Part shown: in pieces, positions 30,686 to 51,044 of the stretch
How positions within the stretch are numbered: the first letter of the stretch is position 1
Layout of the letters: the number at the start of each line of letters is the position of its first letter
Source of the DNA: Blastocystis sp. Blastoise
Lineage: Eukaryota > Sar > Bigyra > Opalinata > Blastocystidae
NCBI GenBank assembly: GCA_039096225.1
Contig: JBBPEB010000026.1
Span: forward strand, 591,001 to 655,000
Direction of reading: 5' to 3'
Length of the DNA: 64,000 nt
Translations under genes and position numbers: made by a program
The notes under the pieces: model-generated
What the model was told of the DNA's origin: nothing
Database searches by the model: none
What the model saw: only the letters and a program-made list of their open reading frames with translations

Positions 30686-32183
30686 ATATAAATATATTAT
30701 AATAATATATATATGTGTTTTTCATTTTCTTAAAAGAAGTTATATTTTTTCTTTGTATTGTAGTAATAATATATATATATTTATATATCATTTTATTTTC
30801 TTTGTAAACAGTTAATATAATTTATATTTATAATTACATTTATATATTTATATTTATAATATAGTCAATGTCTACCTCTTGTTCATTTTTATGAATATTT
30901 TCATTTTTAGTTTTAACAACTTTATTTTTCTTTTATCTTAAAAAATCATAGTCCAATATGTTGTTTTGTTTCCTTAAATCTCTTAAAAGAATCTATATAT
31001 ATATTTAAAAAGTTTTTTAACTTATAATGGTATTTATTAAAAAATTAATTTTGTAATTTTTATAAATATACTGAATGAAAAAGTTGGGCCTACCCGGGAA
31101 TCGAACCCGGGACCTCTCGCACCCTAAGCGAGAATCATACCACTAGACCAGCAGGCCTCGAAATAATGTTTCTAATATGGGTATTTGAGAACTCTTTAAT
31201 AGTAATATATTATCATTTTATTTGTTGTCATAATTATATATTTTGATAATAAACAATGTTTTTAATTAGTATTCACAATACTTTTTTACTATTTCCTGAT
31301 TTAAAAAGGTGTTAAGAATACTTTTAAGTGTAATATATGTCTATGTTTACAATAGTATTCAATGAAAACAATGATTTTCAGCAATATTGACTTTCATTTT
31401 AGCCTATTGTGTATTGTTTAAAGTCTGTTTATTACTGATTGTTCTCCTGAGTCAAATCTGATAATTTGTCATAGAAAAAATATATTTTAATTGGTTTAAA
31501 ATTCAATAATGTGGATTAATTCATATATAAATACTTAAGACTTCAAATTAGGGTAAAAGATTTTTATTATGAGTAAAGAAAATAATTTAGCTTAATGGAT
31601 TCGTTAATCTTTGATTTTACATAAGTGTGTTTTGTTAAGATTTTATAATAACGTATACAAAAAGATATAAGATATATAAAAAAAACAAATTCTTAGTGAG
31701 TAGTCTATTGTCATTGTGTTGTGTTTAATCTGTTTTAATAATTTGCCATAAAAAGACGACGTAATTTTTGAATACGTAATTATCAATAGATATCTTTGAC
31801 TTGTGTTTATTGTTTTTTCATATGGATTTTTTCATTTGCTTTTTTGGAATGTCAGAGGAGGAAGAAACAATGAATGGTTATTATAAATGGTTGAGAAAAC
31901 CATCGTCTCGCCTTCTTGCAGTCAATTTGGGCTATTTGGCGACTTTTTATCGCCAATTCTAACACCCGTTGATTTAGCCAATTAGATACTCTTCAGTTTA
32001 TTTTTTGGGAATTTGAGATTAAAATGAGATTGTCTTTTCTCAGAATTAGCCAATGAAATAACAGATGCCAAAAGACCATCATAAGGGGAGTATTGGGAAA
32101 AAGAAGAATCTTTCTGAGGTTGTTAAAAATGTTCGATACGTTAGACTTTCATTTTAATTTTATTTCTTAAATCAATAATTGTG
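30686..32183. other. intergenic region around tRNA-Pro
   Basis: No protein gene is seen. It contains tRNA-Pro, a TTGTTTTGTT box at 30961-30970, and near 31930 a 7-bp inverted repeat (TTGGCGA / TCGCCAA). The last few hundred bases are the presumed promoter of paralogue B. Confidence 0.5.
31086..31157 (-). tRNA. tRNA-Pro (AGG)
   Basis: A 72-nt cloverleaf on the minus strand. GGCCTGC pairs with GTAGGCC (one G-T pair), the anticodon loop TTAGGGT gives AGG, and the T arm has GGTTCGATTCC. The A box is TGGTCTAGTGG. There is no intron. Confidence 0.95.
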
Positions 32184-35100
32184 ATGAAATCACTCATCTG
32201 TTTATTGTTGACTTTTTTACGTATGTTATAATGTTATGTCATTAATCTATCTATATAAAATCTAGTCGTTGCCGAGTCAATTACTTGTAGTCCTCCTCAA
32301 ATCAAGATACTTGTCCAAAGAACTCATAAAAGCTATGCTTCTCAAGAAGGTGTAGAAATATGGCAAGGTACTAGTTCTACTGGTGTTCTTATGTTTAGTG
32401 CTAATGGTGCTAACAAAGATAATCAAATTGTCACTTATGAAGTCTGTTTAAGTCCCTCCGTTCATACATTTGCTGCTACTGATGGGTATATATATATATT
32501 TTCTTCTTTAATTAGTATTTGATATTTAAAAAAAATTCAAATTATAAAAATTATTATTTTTTTATAAATATATAATTCTATAGTAATAATGATGGTTGGG
32601 TTAATGGCTCTATATTTGAGGTTACTACTGAATCTGGAATTATTCTTCTTGTTGGTACATTAGATCGTTATTCTCGTCAAGAATGGGAATTTTATCGTAT
32701 GTTTATAATATTAGATTTTTTTTTGTTTTAAATTATTAGTATATTATTTATTTATTATTATATATATATTTAAATTATTATTACAATATAATTAATAAAT
32801 ATAAATTTAATATATATAGCTTCTTATCCTATTTCTGCTACTTCTTCTTCTTGGAAATACAGTACAACTAGTGTAAATAATTGGTCAAGTGAAAGTTATT
32901 CTGATGCTGCTTGGACATCCTATAAACCTGGTTCTTTCCCTGTTCCTACTACTACTACTCGTTATTTTAGAACTACTGCTTCTCTTCCTACTCCTTTAAG
33001 TCAATTTGGTGCTATTGAAATTGGTATTTATTCTAAAGAAGGTTTTGTTGCTTATCTTAATGGTCAAGAAGTATTAAGAAGAAATTTACCTACTACTGGA
33101 GTTACTTCTACAACTACTGCTACTTCTCAAGATACTGATGCTGCTTTTAGAAGAATTACTTTACATTATTCTAATTCTTTTATTAAATCTTCTATTGTTT
33201 TTGCTGTAGAAGTTCATAGCCTTGGTACAAATCCTACTTCTGAAGATTTCAAAGCTTTCCTTATTCCTCTTATGGGTCCTTGTGTTTATCGTTCTCATAC
33301 TGGTACTATGGATTCTAATCATAGTGCTGATTGGAATACTCAAGAAATGGATAAAGCTTGGGATCATGATTTAGAAACTTATTGGTATTTTAATAATGTA
33401 CCTGCTTATAATACTTATATTTTTAATGATGGTAGACGTGAAATTATTAATAAATATTCTGTACGTAATTCTGTTTGGGGACGTGGTCGTGATCCTAAAA
33501 ATTGGGAATTATTAGGTTCTAATGATGGTACTAATTGGGTTTTATTAGATACACAAGAAGATATGTATTTTGTTGAAAGACGTACTACTTTAACTTTTGA
33601 ATTACCTAATCAAAATGTTGCTTATAATATGTATAGATTAAATGTTAAGGCTGTTTATGAAAATGCTGAAGGTGAAATTGCTGAAATTGATCTTTATGCT
33701 TGTAATACTGAAATTGCTGCTAATACTCTTCGTTATCCTTCTACTAGTTACTCTTTTGTTACTAGTATGGATACTGCTGATATTAAACCTTATGTTTCTG
33801 GTTATACTTCATTTACTATAACTCCTGCTCTTTCTGCTGGTTTATCTTTCAATACAAATACTGGTAGAATTAGTGGTACTCCTACTGCTGTTTCTACTCA
33901 ATTATATACTATTTCTGGTACTTATAGTGCTACAAATACTCAACAACAAACTACTATTACTATTACTGTAGCTGATTGTCCTTCTACTTCTGTTCGTATT
34001 AATGTTGTTAAAACTACTGCTAAGTCTGGTAGTGGTGGTGATGAAACTTGGAAATTAATTAATACTGCTGGTACTACTTTATTTACTCAAATTGGTACTA
34101 ATTCTGAAAATAAAGATACTGTTGCTGAAACTAGTAAATTCTGTTTACCTGCTTCTGTTTATCAATTTGTTTTAATTTCTCAATATTCTGAAGGTTGGGC
34201 TAAAGCTTCTTCTCTTGTTGTTACTATGTATTATAGAACTTATACTTATCCTATTGCTAGAATGAATATTAGAGATAAACTTCAAGAAACTATTTATATT
34301 AATTTAGCTACTATTCCTGCTACTGAATTTAAATCACTTATAGCTGTTAACCCTGATGCTTCTTGGAAAAATCAAGTTATGACTAGTTCTACTGGTTGGA
34401 CTGATTATAGTATTGATTCTCCTGTTTCTGCTAATGGTGCTGTTTGGTTCTTTAGACAATCATTTACTGTTTCTTCTACACATTTAATTAATCAAGGTCA
34501 AGCTTTTGAATATAGATTTAGAGCTCGTGCTGGTGCTGTTATTTATTTAGATGGTCAAGAAATCTATAGAGCTAATCTTCCTGATGGTGATATTAATGTA
34601 GATACTCGTGCTACTGAAGGTAGAGGTATTACTGAAGATGCTTGGTGGAGATCTGTAAGTGGTTCTCTTAGTTCTTTATCTGTAGGTACTCACGTTTTCT
34701 CTGTTGGTATTGTTCATAAATTAGGTTATCAAGTACATAATACAGATTTTGATGGTACTTTACGTATATTAACTGATTCTGATAAAGTTTCTCATTCATG
34801 GAGAATGACTAATGGTGAATCTTCTACTTGTTGGGGTGATGGTACTAGAGCTACTGCTTTATTTGATGGTCTTTATTCTTCTTCTTTTGTTGCTTATTTT
34901 AATTCTGAATATCCTGCTCCTCGTTATGGTCAAGGTACTTATTGGGAATGGAGAGCTGAAATGATTAATAAGTATTGTGTTGTTTCTGGTTATGATGGTC
35001 CTCAATATGATCCTAAATCTTGGAAATTACAAGGTTCTAAAGATACTATAACTTTTACTGATTTATCTGTAGTTAATAATGTTGTATTTAATTATAGATC

Positions 35101-37330
35101 TCAAGCTGTTTGTTTCTATATGCCTCTTCAAACTACTGCTTATAGAACTTATAGAATTGAAGTTACTGATTTATCTGTACCTAATCCTGATAATGATCGT
35201 TTTGTTATTGGTCAATTAGAATTATATACTTTAGATTTCAATAAAATTACTGTTCCTGCTTTTGGTTATCCTACTAATTCTATTACTGGTTATATTGGTG
35301 CTCAATTAACTTCTGTTGCTCCTACTTCTGAATATTATTATAATTATGAAATTTCTCCTGCTCTTCCTACTGGTTTATACTTAAATACTGGTAGTGGTAA
35401 TATTTATGGTACTCCTACTGTTCCTGCTACTGGTACTTATACTATTACTGCTATGGGTCCTTCTGGTACTGTATCTACTTCTGTACTTACTATTAATATT
35501 CAACAATGTGTTTCTCCTAATATTTTATTCTCTTTAACTTTTAGTGGTATGGGTAGTGCTTCTACACAAAATGGTTTTGAAATTAAAAATAGTGCTGGTA
35601 CTACTATTGATCAATATGCTAAATTCCCTGGTGCTCTTACTCAATGGTATGCTTCTTATTGTCAACCTTCTGATTTATTTGAATTAATCTTAAAGGATGG
35701 TCCTAATGATGGTTGGGGTGATGGTGTTGTTACTGTAAAAGATGCTGAAGGTAAAACACTTCTTACTGCTACTTGTAATTATGGTGAAGCTCCTAAATCT
35801 GTTTATATTAATCTTGCTTATTTAGTTACTTCTAAAACAAATCAATGGAAATATTCTTCTACTTCTCAATCTGTTGGTTGGAATTCTGTTACTTTCTCTG
35901 ATTCTACTTGGTCTTCTAGTCTTGCTGGTTCTTTTACTGGATTAACTGGTACTACTCAATATTATAGAGCTTCTTTTACTGTTAATGATTTCTCTAAATT
36001 TGCTTTCTATGAACTTATGTTAACTACTCAAGCTGGTATTGTTGCTTATCTTAATGGAAAACAAATTTATTCTTATAATATGCCTGCTACTTTCACTTCT
36101 TCTACTTATGCTACTGCTCAATTATCTACTTCTATCGTATTATATACTTCTGATTCACTTGTATTTAGTGGTCTTGTTACAGGTACAAATGTTTTAGCTA
36201 TTGAAATTCATAAATCTGAATATGGTAGTGTTGATACTACTTTTGATGCTTCTTTTATTTTACAATTACAATCTTTAAATAGAATTGTTGATGGTGTTGT
36301 TAGTACTAATTATCCTGGTTATATATCTACTAATTATAATGAAGGTGAAGCTAATGCTTTTGATGGTTCTGTTAATACTAAATATTATTCTTTAGTTTGT
36401 GGTAATAGTACTTATCTTCAATGGACTTATAATAATAATCGTAAAGAATATATTAATTATTGGTCTGCATCACGTGGTAATAATGCTGATCGTTTAGTAG
36501 AAAATCTTGTTTTAAGTGGTTCAAATGATAATGGTAATACATGGACTCAATTAGATAAACATTCTTCACTTACTTGGGGTACTTTCAATTCTGCTGCTGG
36601 TACTAAATCTTGGAATTTCTATACTGAAATCCCTTATAATAGTTTCCGTGTTACCATGACTTCTTCTACTTGTAAAGCTGGCTATGAATTATCTGAAGTT
36701 GTATTTGGTACTAAGAATATGTATGGTTATTGTCATGCTGATGGTCTTTATACTCCTGCTGTTAGTGGTGAAAATGGTTATAGAGATTGTGAAAGTTGGT
36801 ATAGTGGTACTTATAGTCGTCCTTGTAGTAATGGTGTTTGGGGTGTTGAATCTAGTACTTGTACTCTTAATGCTCCTTTATCTATTCAATATGATGCTAA
36901 AGCTTATATTTTCTTTACGAATAAACGTACTTCTTCATCTACTCCTGTAGTTAGAGCTGCTTTAGCTACTATTACTGTTGAACCTGCTTTACCTTCTGGT
37001 CTTTCTATTGATTCTAAGACTGGTGTTATTTCAGGTAAAGCTAATGCTTTATTTAATACTACTGATATTACTGTTATTACAACAAATGAAAAAGGATCTG
37101 CTTCTACTACTATTAGTATTAGTGCTATCAATAGTGGTGAAATGGAAGGATGGGTTATAGCTATTATTGTTATTGCTTGTATTATTATTGTTGCTTTTAT
37201 TGCTATTATTGTTTTCTTCGTTGTTAATAGAAGAAAGGGCTCTAAGAAAGGTAACCATAATAAACTTGGTAAGAAATCTACTACTCCTGTCTCCAGTAAG
37301 AATTCTTCTGAAAAGAAAGTCAGAATTTAA
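32184..37330 (+). CDS. giant surface protein, cassette-repeat adhesin-like (paralogue B)
   Basis: Four exons (32184-32220, 32266-32485, 32584-32696, 32820-37330) join to 1626 aa. Exon 1 (37 nt) and exon 3 (113 nt) have exactly the same length as in paralogue A, and all intron phases match. The signal peptide is MKSLICLLLTFLLVAES. The same three cassettes of DGW module, jelly-roll, discoidin-like and He_PIG Ig domains follow, with the Cys-rich module before the last Ig domain. A transmembrane helix (GWVIAIIVIACIIIVAFIAI) and the tail NRRKGSKKGN ... KKVRI end the protein. It is evidently a duplicate of the gene at 17120, now clearly diverged in sequence. The conserved basic tail suggests a shared cytoplasmic partner. 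Confidence 0.85.
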
Positions 37331-38658
<1,328 letters not shown>

Positions 38659-41600
38659 TTATAATAATGGTGTTTTTAAATAAATTCTTTGTTCACGTTT
38701 TCGTTGATGACGATGTGTCTGCTTATAATGATGAACCAATAGAATTGAGCTTATACATAAGAGAGCCAATACTATACTTGGAATTATTATAAAATAATAT
38801 TGTTGAAAGAAAGATAGATGAAGTGGATATATAACTTCTTTCCAGATATTATTAACTAAGAATAAACTAATTTTAAAAATAGGAACATTTTCTTGAAGTT
38901 CATAATAATAATCACTTTGAATATAATTCATAATAACTGTATTATAAGAATCTAGTTCTACTTCAGGTATATTTATACAAATAGTTATATGTAATATACT
39001 TATTGTTTTATTATTAACATTAATAAATTCAGTATCTATAGAATCTAGATCTATATTATGTACTGAAAAGTCTGTAAAAAATATATGCCTATAAAATAAA
39101 TCTAATATCATATACATATTCTTTTCAAATAATTGATTTCTAGTAATTCCTGAAAATGATAAATGATATTTAACATATATATTAGTATCATTAGGATAAG
39201 ATTGTTTTAAAAATGAATAACAATATACATTATCAATAGAACTCCAATATAAAGTGGAATTTATAGTATTTTGTTTACATAACCTACGTTTTACTTTTAT
39301 TCGTTCAGAATTACAATAAGTATATTGATATGTATTTAATGCTATAGGTAACCAAATAGAATCTCTTTCACATAATGGTAAAGAACTTGATATAGTTAAT
39401 GTAGTAGATACTATATAATCATCATTACTAGCAGTAATAGTATATAAAGTCGGTTTAAATTCACATGAGGGGGATCCACTTAAAACACCTGTCGTCATTC
39501 GGAATAGTATTCCACAATGAGGAGATGGAAATATATTAAACATATCTATATAATTCTTTATAATAGGATATATAGATATACTTTTTTGACCTATATATAA
39601 AGTAATATTATTTATAGAATACGAAATAGATGGTTTTTTATAGTGACAAGTAGATATTTCATTATCCCATTGAGGTATATCTAAGGGTATACAATATCTA
39701 TATCGTTGACCTTCTTTTAAAGGATTTATACAGGGTAATATACTATATATACCTCTTTCTGTTAATGGCCAATCATCTATAGGTTCACAATAAAAAGATT
39801 GAATTTGTAAATAAAAACTAGTTATACTTGAAATAGTATATCTATAGATTACTACTATATACCGTGTTATAGGTATAATTACCGTGGGAATACCATATAA
39901 ATTACCAGTAGTTTCATTTATATAAATTCCTGAAGGAAGAGTAGGATAGACAGTAATATTAGTAATTATACCATCTTTATATGCATTCTGTAATGAAAAC
40001 TTTTGATTATAAGTTAAATTTATATATAAAGGTGAATATATTATCGATGGAGACGTATATATACATGTATTTGTCTCTTCATTGTATAGATGCGTCATCG
40101 AATCACAGACACGTGATCGAGAACCAATCATATCTCTTTCTGGACATACTCTTCGAACAGTATTTCCATAAGATCCGTACGGATAACCAAATTTTGTGCC
40201 ATTACATGTATATATAGATGAAGAAAGTGTTATATTAACACTATATTCTCTTATTCTATGATCTGTTGTAGTTCTAGAAGCTGTTATTATATATAAAATT
40301 GGATCTTGTATATTCTTAAACTGACCATAAATAGTAGCAGTTTTATTATTAAAGAAAATATCATTAATTTGAACTGATGATTTCATTGTAAAATAATCTA
40401 TAGAATTATATTTATTATATAATGATATTGAAAATGAAGTTAGAGGTGGGAAAATATAATTTGAAAATTCATAAGAAAATTGAGGAAATTCAGTGTTTAA
40501 AATACAATTATCAATTGGTAAATCCCATTGAGGAGGAATAGTATTCCGACACAATCTTGTTCGTGTTCCAGTATATCCAATCAAACAAGGTAATGTAATA
40601 GTATTTCCTTTCTCTGTTACTGGCCAATCATCTTCTTGAATACAATAATAAGATTCTTCTTCTGTTACTGTCATTAATGATATTTCTGTTATATATTGAT
40701 TATGATCATGTATTGCATATATAGTATAATTTGTTAATAATAATGAAGAATTTAATATTCCATATATATATCCTTGATTCTTATGAATAAATAAATTATT
40801 AGGTAAAGAAGGATATATATAAAAATATATATTCAATGTATTCATTATAGGTAATATTAATGAAATAGACTTATTACTAGGTAATATATATAGAGAATGT
40901 ATATATTGAAATAGAGTAGGTTGTGGAGTATCACAGAAAGAAATATCTTCTGTAGATAACTGACCATGAATACATTGCTGACGCTTAATTCCCGTGAATA
41001 TTCCCGTACAAGATGAATAATAATAATCATTTTCTTTTATATATATATATTTATTTAAAGGAGAAAAAGTAGAAGAAGTAAGTGTATAAGGAACTATACA
41101 GTAAGAAGAAGGATTTACAATACCAAAAATAATCGAAGAAATTTGTAAATATTGTTGTTTATCTATAGATATATTTAAATGATTCTTTGGATATATAGGT
41201 ATAAATTCAGAATTTGTTGTATTTATTAACTCATTATTATTCATTTCTGTAAATAAAAGTCTATATATATTACATGAATAATTCGAATAAAAACCAAAAC
41301 CAAGCGTTTCATTATAATGAAAAAATTGTATATTTTTAACTTGATGAATAATAGTATATGTATTACTATCATTAGAACTACATTCTAATTGCCAAGAACT
41401 AGGACTATATATATTATTAGAAATAGTATTTGTTATAGAATAATAATTAATTGATTCTTTACGTGAATAATTATATATATAAGAAACACTAACAGTATTA
41501 TTAAATATAGTTTTCCATATAGTTGTTGTATTTCTATCAAATGCATTTTGTACCGAATAACCGTGGAAATCAGGAGAATCTGTTGATATAGATGTATAGT

Positions 41601-44600
41601 CCATTCTCTCTTCATAAGGAAGAAGAAAATCAATTACACAATGAAAAGAAGAATCAGAAGTATCTTTATATTGATGACTCTCAATTGCAATATATAAAGT
41701 ATCTTTTATAGTTTCAAACATTTCTTTTTTAAATAATATACTTCCACCAAAATATTGTGTAGTATTATAATATTGACTAGAGCATAATGAATAAGGTAAA
41801 GGAGCAGATATATCTATAGGTAAATTTGCACGATATATTTCATATTTATTTATATAGAGTACAATACCAGTTATTGTATATATAGTAAATTGAATACCAG
41901 AGAAAGAAGAAATATTGACATGAGAGTAAGAAGTAACATAATATTGAGTAATTCCAGAAGGTTGAAAAGGCTCATCTTCTACATACCATGACCAATAAGT
42001 AGTTAAAGAAGAAAATAAAGTCCAATATAATTCCTGAGGTGCAAAAAGTTCATTATTATTATATAATAACCATAATGGTTTTTTAGGAAACCATATAGAA
42101 TCATTTATATAAATAGAAATAGGTGAATAATCTTCTGTAAGTGAATAACTGCCTATAAATACCTCATTATCATGATATACATATACTTTAGTATATACCC
42201 AATCATAGATTCTTTTGTTATCTTCAAATACTAATGAATAATATGAATTACTCATACAATAAACAACTGTTGTATTTGTATTTTCAAAAAGATAACTAGA
42301 TTCAAATGATAATTTTCCTTTATCATATAATTGGATAGTTGGATTTGTATCATGTTCTAAAGAATATTCGAATATATGTAGAGTAACTAACATTGAAGGT
42401 GAATAACAATAAGTAATAGTAATAGATATTGAATTCTTTACAATATTTCCATATGAATTATATGCTGATATTACTATTGTTTGTTTTGGAAATAATTCTA
42501 AAGGAATTCCATCAAAAGAACCAGTATAATAATTTAATGTAATTCCCTTGGGTAAACCACTTGTAGTAAACCCATAAAAACCTTCTGTAGGAACAGCTGT
42601 TGGCATAGGATAATATATATAACCTATATAATAAGGAGAACTATAAAACAAACCAATATTATTATATTGAGTGGATATATAAATATCTATTTCCGATATA
42701 TGAAATGAGAAAACAATATTTTGTGTTATAGGAGACATATATTGAATTGTAGACTGATTTTTAAGATCATGATTATTAATTGTATTGTTATCAAGAGATT
42801 GCATAGATGATATATATATATTATTTTTCAAATTATTTTTCAAATTATTTTTCAAATTATTTTTCAAAATATATTTATCAAATAAATTTAATTCAATTTT
42901 AAGTATATAGAATGAATAAGAATTCGAAAAAGGAGTTAAAGGAGATCGACAAATTCGATTTCTCGGTTGTTGTAAATCAAAATTATATTCTAATAATAAT
43001 ATACATTGATTATTTATATCATCAGTATTAATAGAATATGAATTTGAATTAAATATAGTATCTTCACAATGATAAAGAATAATTCTTTGTATATCCATTA
43101 AATAAGATAACTGTGATTTTGTTAAACATAATGTATGCAATAATAAAAAATGATACTCATCTTTAGAAGATATAGATAAATATGTATAAGGGACTTCTGA
43201 ATTAAAATTCCATTCTGTTTTACTATTATAATCTGTTAATTCTGGAATTAAATTCCCATAAATATCACGTACATTATAATCATATATTTTTGAGCTTTTA
43301 TCATAATAATTCGATGCTAAAACAGCTACTGAAAAATCGATTAAAAATGGTATTGAAATTGATTCCGGATAATGTACAACAGTTGATATAATATTATTAT
43401 TTATACTATGAATTATATAATAACAAGCGAATGTAAATACTTTCGAGTCATAAGGAGAATTAGGATCAATAATAGATATATTATTATATTGAAAACATAA
43501 TTCATTATTTATATATACAGATACATTGGGATATGATCTCATAGTTATGTCAAAAAAAGAATATAATGTTTTTTGACGAGGTATAATAATAGAACGAAAA
43601 TATATATCTCTAGAATAAGCAAGTGGGGTATTTGTATTTAAAAAACAAAATGACCATAAAGAATTGAATAATATATTATGTTTATTCCAATACTGATATG
43701 TATAATTATCCATATCTTGTAAATAACATAATATAAGACAAGAAAATGGTGTTACACTTAACATAGTATTTAATGGTATAGTTTGAGAATGTCCATAACG
43801 TAATTTATCTTTATAGATAGTAATATTAAATGTAGAGAAAAGAAGTTCGATAGAAAGAGAAGACTCATTAGACCAACCAATTGTATCTTCATTATAGATT
43901 CTTAAATCAAAAATATTTGTGGGAATATTAATAATATCTTCAGAAATAGTATTCCAAGAAGAAGGTCCATAAAAAGAATAATTAATATCATTATTTATAA
44001 TACTATATAATTCATTATGTTTTGTTGAATTATTTGATTTTTTTGTTATTTTTATATTTACATTAGGAAATTGATGATCAATAACAAGTAGTAATAGCAT
44101 AGCATAATAAGGTAATTCAGATGAATCTATAGGAATACCTTCTACATATACAAATCCATAAAATAATTCTGTTGGTTTTCCTTCAATAATTCCATGTTTT
44201 GTATTTAATTTAAGTCCTGATGGTAAATGACTTCCTCCATATAAACGATATTCTTTTATTCTATATAGAGATTCTGTTAAATGTATATCTATTACTGTAT
44301 AATTTACTGTCAGAATATTTTGTGTATGTGTATAATATAATGAACGAGTAAACGAAGGTTTTGGAGGTAAAAAAGGAGATACTTTCGTAGTATAAGGATC
44401 AAGAGGAATAATATCAGAAGAAACAGGAATAGAAGTAGAATTAGTTGACGGAGAAATAGGAATAGAAGAAAAATTAGTTGAAAAATTAGTTGAAGAAGAA
44501 ATAATAATAGAATTAATTGAAAAATTAGTTGAAGAAGAAATAGGAATAGAATTAATTGAAGAATATTTTGAAGGAAGAATTAAATTAGATAAATTAGAAA

Positions 44601-45618
44601 TAGAATTATTTGAAGAAAGAATAAAATTAGATGAATTAAAAATAGAATTCTTTATATAGGAATTAATAGAATTGTTAGTGTTTTTTGAAATATATACAGG
44701 AGATACAAGAATATTAAGAGAAGAATTTATAGAATAAGATTGTATAGTATCTAGGATAGATTGATTTGATAATATTATATAGAGAGGAAGAGAAAGAGTG
44801 GAAGAAGATGTTGAGAGAACATAATTATGTATTGAACATTGAAAGCTATAGTTTATATTTAAAGAAGAAGAAGAAGAAGAAGAAATAAAACTACATATTG
44901 AATTATCGATAATTAGAGAGAATGAAGTATATGAATTCAAGATAGAAAAAAACAAAGTTAGATTGATTGATGATACATGATAATTATAAGGTATAATTAT
45001 TGATGTTTTAAAAATGGAATCTTTTTGTATATTTATGAAAGAAATATTCATGTCATTTATTATAGGATTTATTGAACTTTTATATAGTTCTAAAGATTCA
45101 TAAACAAGGAAATGTGCTATAGAAATATATAATCATTATAGAGTACAATAATTATTTTATTCTATATATATATATACGATAAAAGAAAACATCATTTTCA
45201 AATAAAACTTGACTAGTAATATTTGATATTAGATGTTTTTGTGAAAAAATTTCAATGTAAAAAACTGAATCATTAAGAGATCTATAAAATATCAATTGAT
45301 TAATTAGCATAAATATATATTTACTTACTGTTTTTCAAGGCTTAAAATATAATACAAAGACTCAAGATTGAATGAAAATGTTTTTTCAGTGATGTTCTCG
45401 TTCTCAAATGGATAGATATGAATGCTGCCATTTCCAACTGCTTTTGCTAGATCAACGGAATCAAGAAAACTACCAGATAACAATACAAAATGGAAAGACG
45501 TAAAATTTTTATCATAAGAGATACAGTAAACTACTTGTACTAAATACATAATAAAATGTGAAAATAGTAGCATACAGTGAATAAGTAAGAAAGCAAATAA
45601 AACAAATAGTTTCATCAT
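38659..45618 (-). CDS. giant divergent surface protein of the same module family
   Basis: Read leftward. Exon 1 (45618-45329) encodes a signal peptide (MMKLFVLFAFLLIHCMLLF) and a strand-rich start. A 252-bp intron with a GTAAGT donor and AAAAG acceptor joins it in frame to exon 2 (45076-38659), giving 2235 aa. That join is my best choice, not certain. After a Ser/Asn-rich region come He_PIG-like domains (LPSGLKLNTKHGIIEGKP), DGW-like and jelly-roll modules (GIVLYINKYEIYRANLP), discoidin-like segments (AFDRNTTTIWKT), and at least four Cys-rich HRM/sushi-like modules (for example DDWPVTEKGNTITLPC). A C-terminal transmembrane helix and basic tail follow. The tail differs from the KKVRI tails of paralogues A and B. 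Probably a type I membrane adhesin or receptor. Confidence 0.78.
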
Positions 45619-45917
45619 TAATAAAGACGGGTTAATAAAATTAGTAAATATTTCTTCTTTTGTTAATGAATAGAGAATAACAGAATCCTTTTTGAGTCAC
45701 TGACACCTATTCTAGATGAAATAAAACATAGAATGAAAACAAAAGAACTCAAATTTCACGAGTGAATCATATGTTGAAAAAGTCTTTTTGACCAAGGAAA
45801 GAAATCTTTGTTAATAGGGTTTTTCTCGAATACCGAGTTTTTTCTTCTTTTCTTTTTTCAGTTGTGTTTTTGTTATAAATATATATATATATTTTATTAG
45901 CTATACAATATAAAAGA
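45619..45917. other. divergent promoter region
   Basis: A 299-bp gap between the leftward giant gene and the rightward aminopeptidase gene. No gene is seen; a short TA run precedes the aminopeptidase start. Confidence 0.5.
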
Positions 45918-50639
<4,722 letters not shown>

Positions 50640-51044
50640 ACAATTTAAAATCATCATATATATTTATTTAAGCCTTCTAAAATATATACATATATATATT
50701 TTCTTGTTTAAAACTATATAAATCCAATTGATTTCTTTATTATTTTGTTTTTTGTTTATTTCCTTAAACTCATATATATATCCTTTCTCTACATGCTATA
50801 CATTCAGGTATCCACATTAAAGTCATATCCACGTATTTCTTCACATAATTAATCCTTTTTATATATTTAAAAATAAAAATATATATATATTCATGATTTT
50901 TATGCAAAGAATCGGTTTTAAAATGAAATTATTCACAAAACTAACTTCATTTTCATTTTGTTTCGTTTCTCCTTTTAAAAAATGATCTATTGATTATAGA
51001 AAGCAAAAACTCTATATATATATACTCTGTTATGAACCTTGTTA
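50640..51044. other. intergenic
   Basis: A/T-rich spacer between the aminopeptidase and transporter genes. No RNA or protein gene is seen. Confidence 0.5.
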
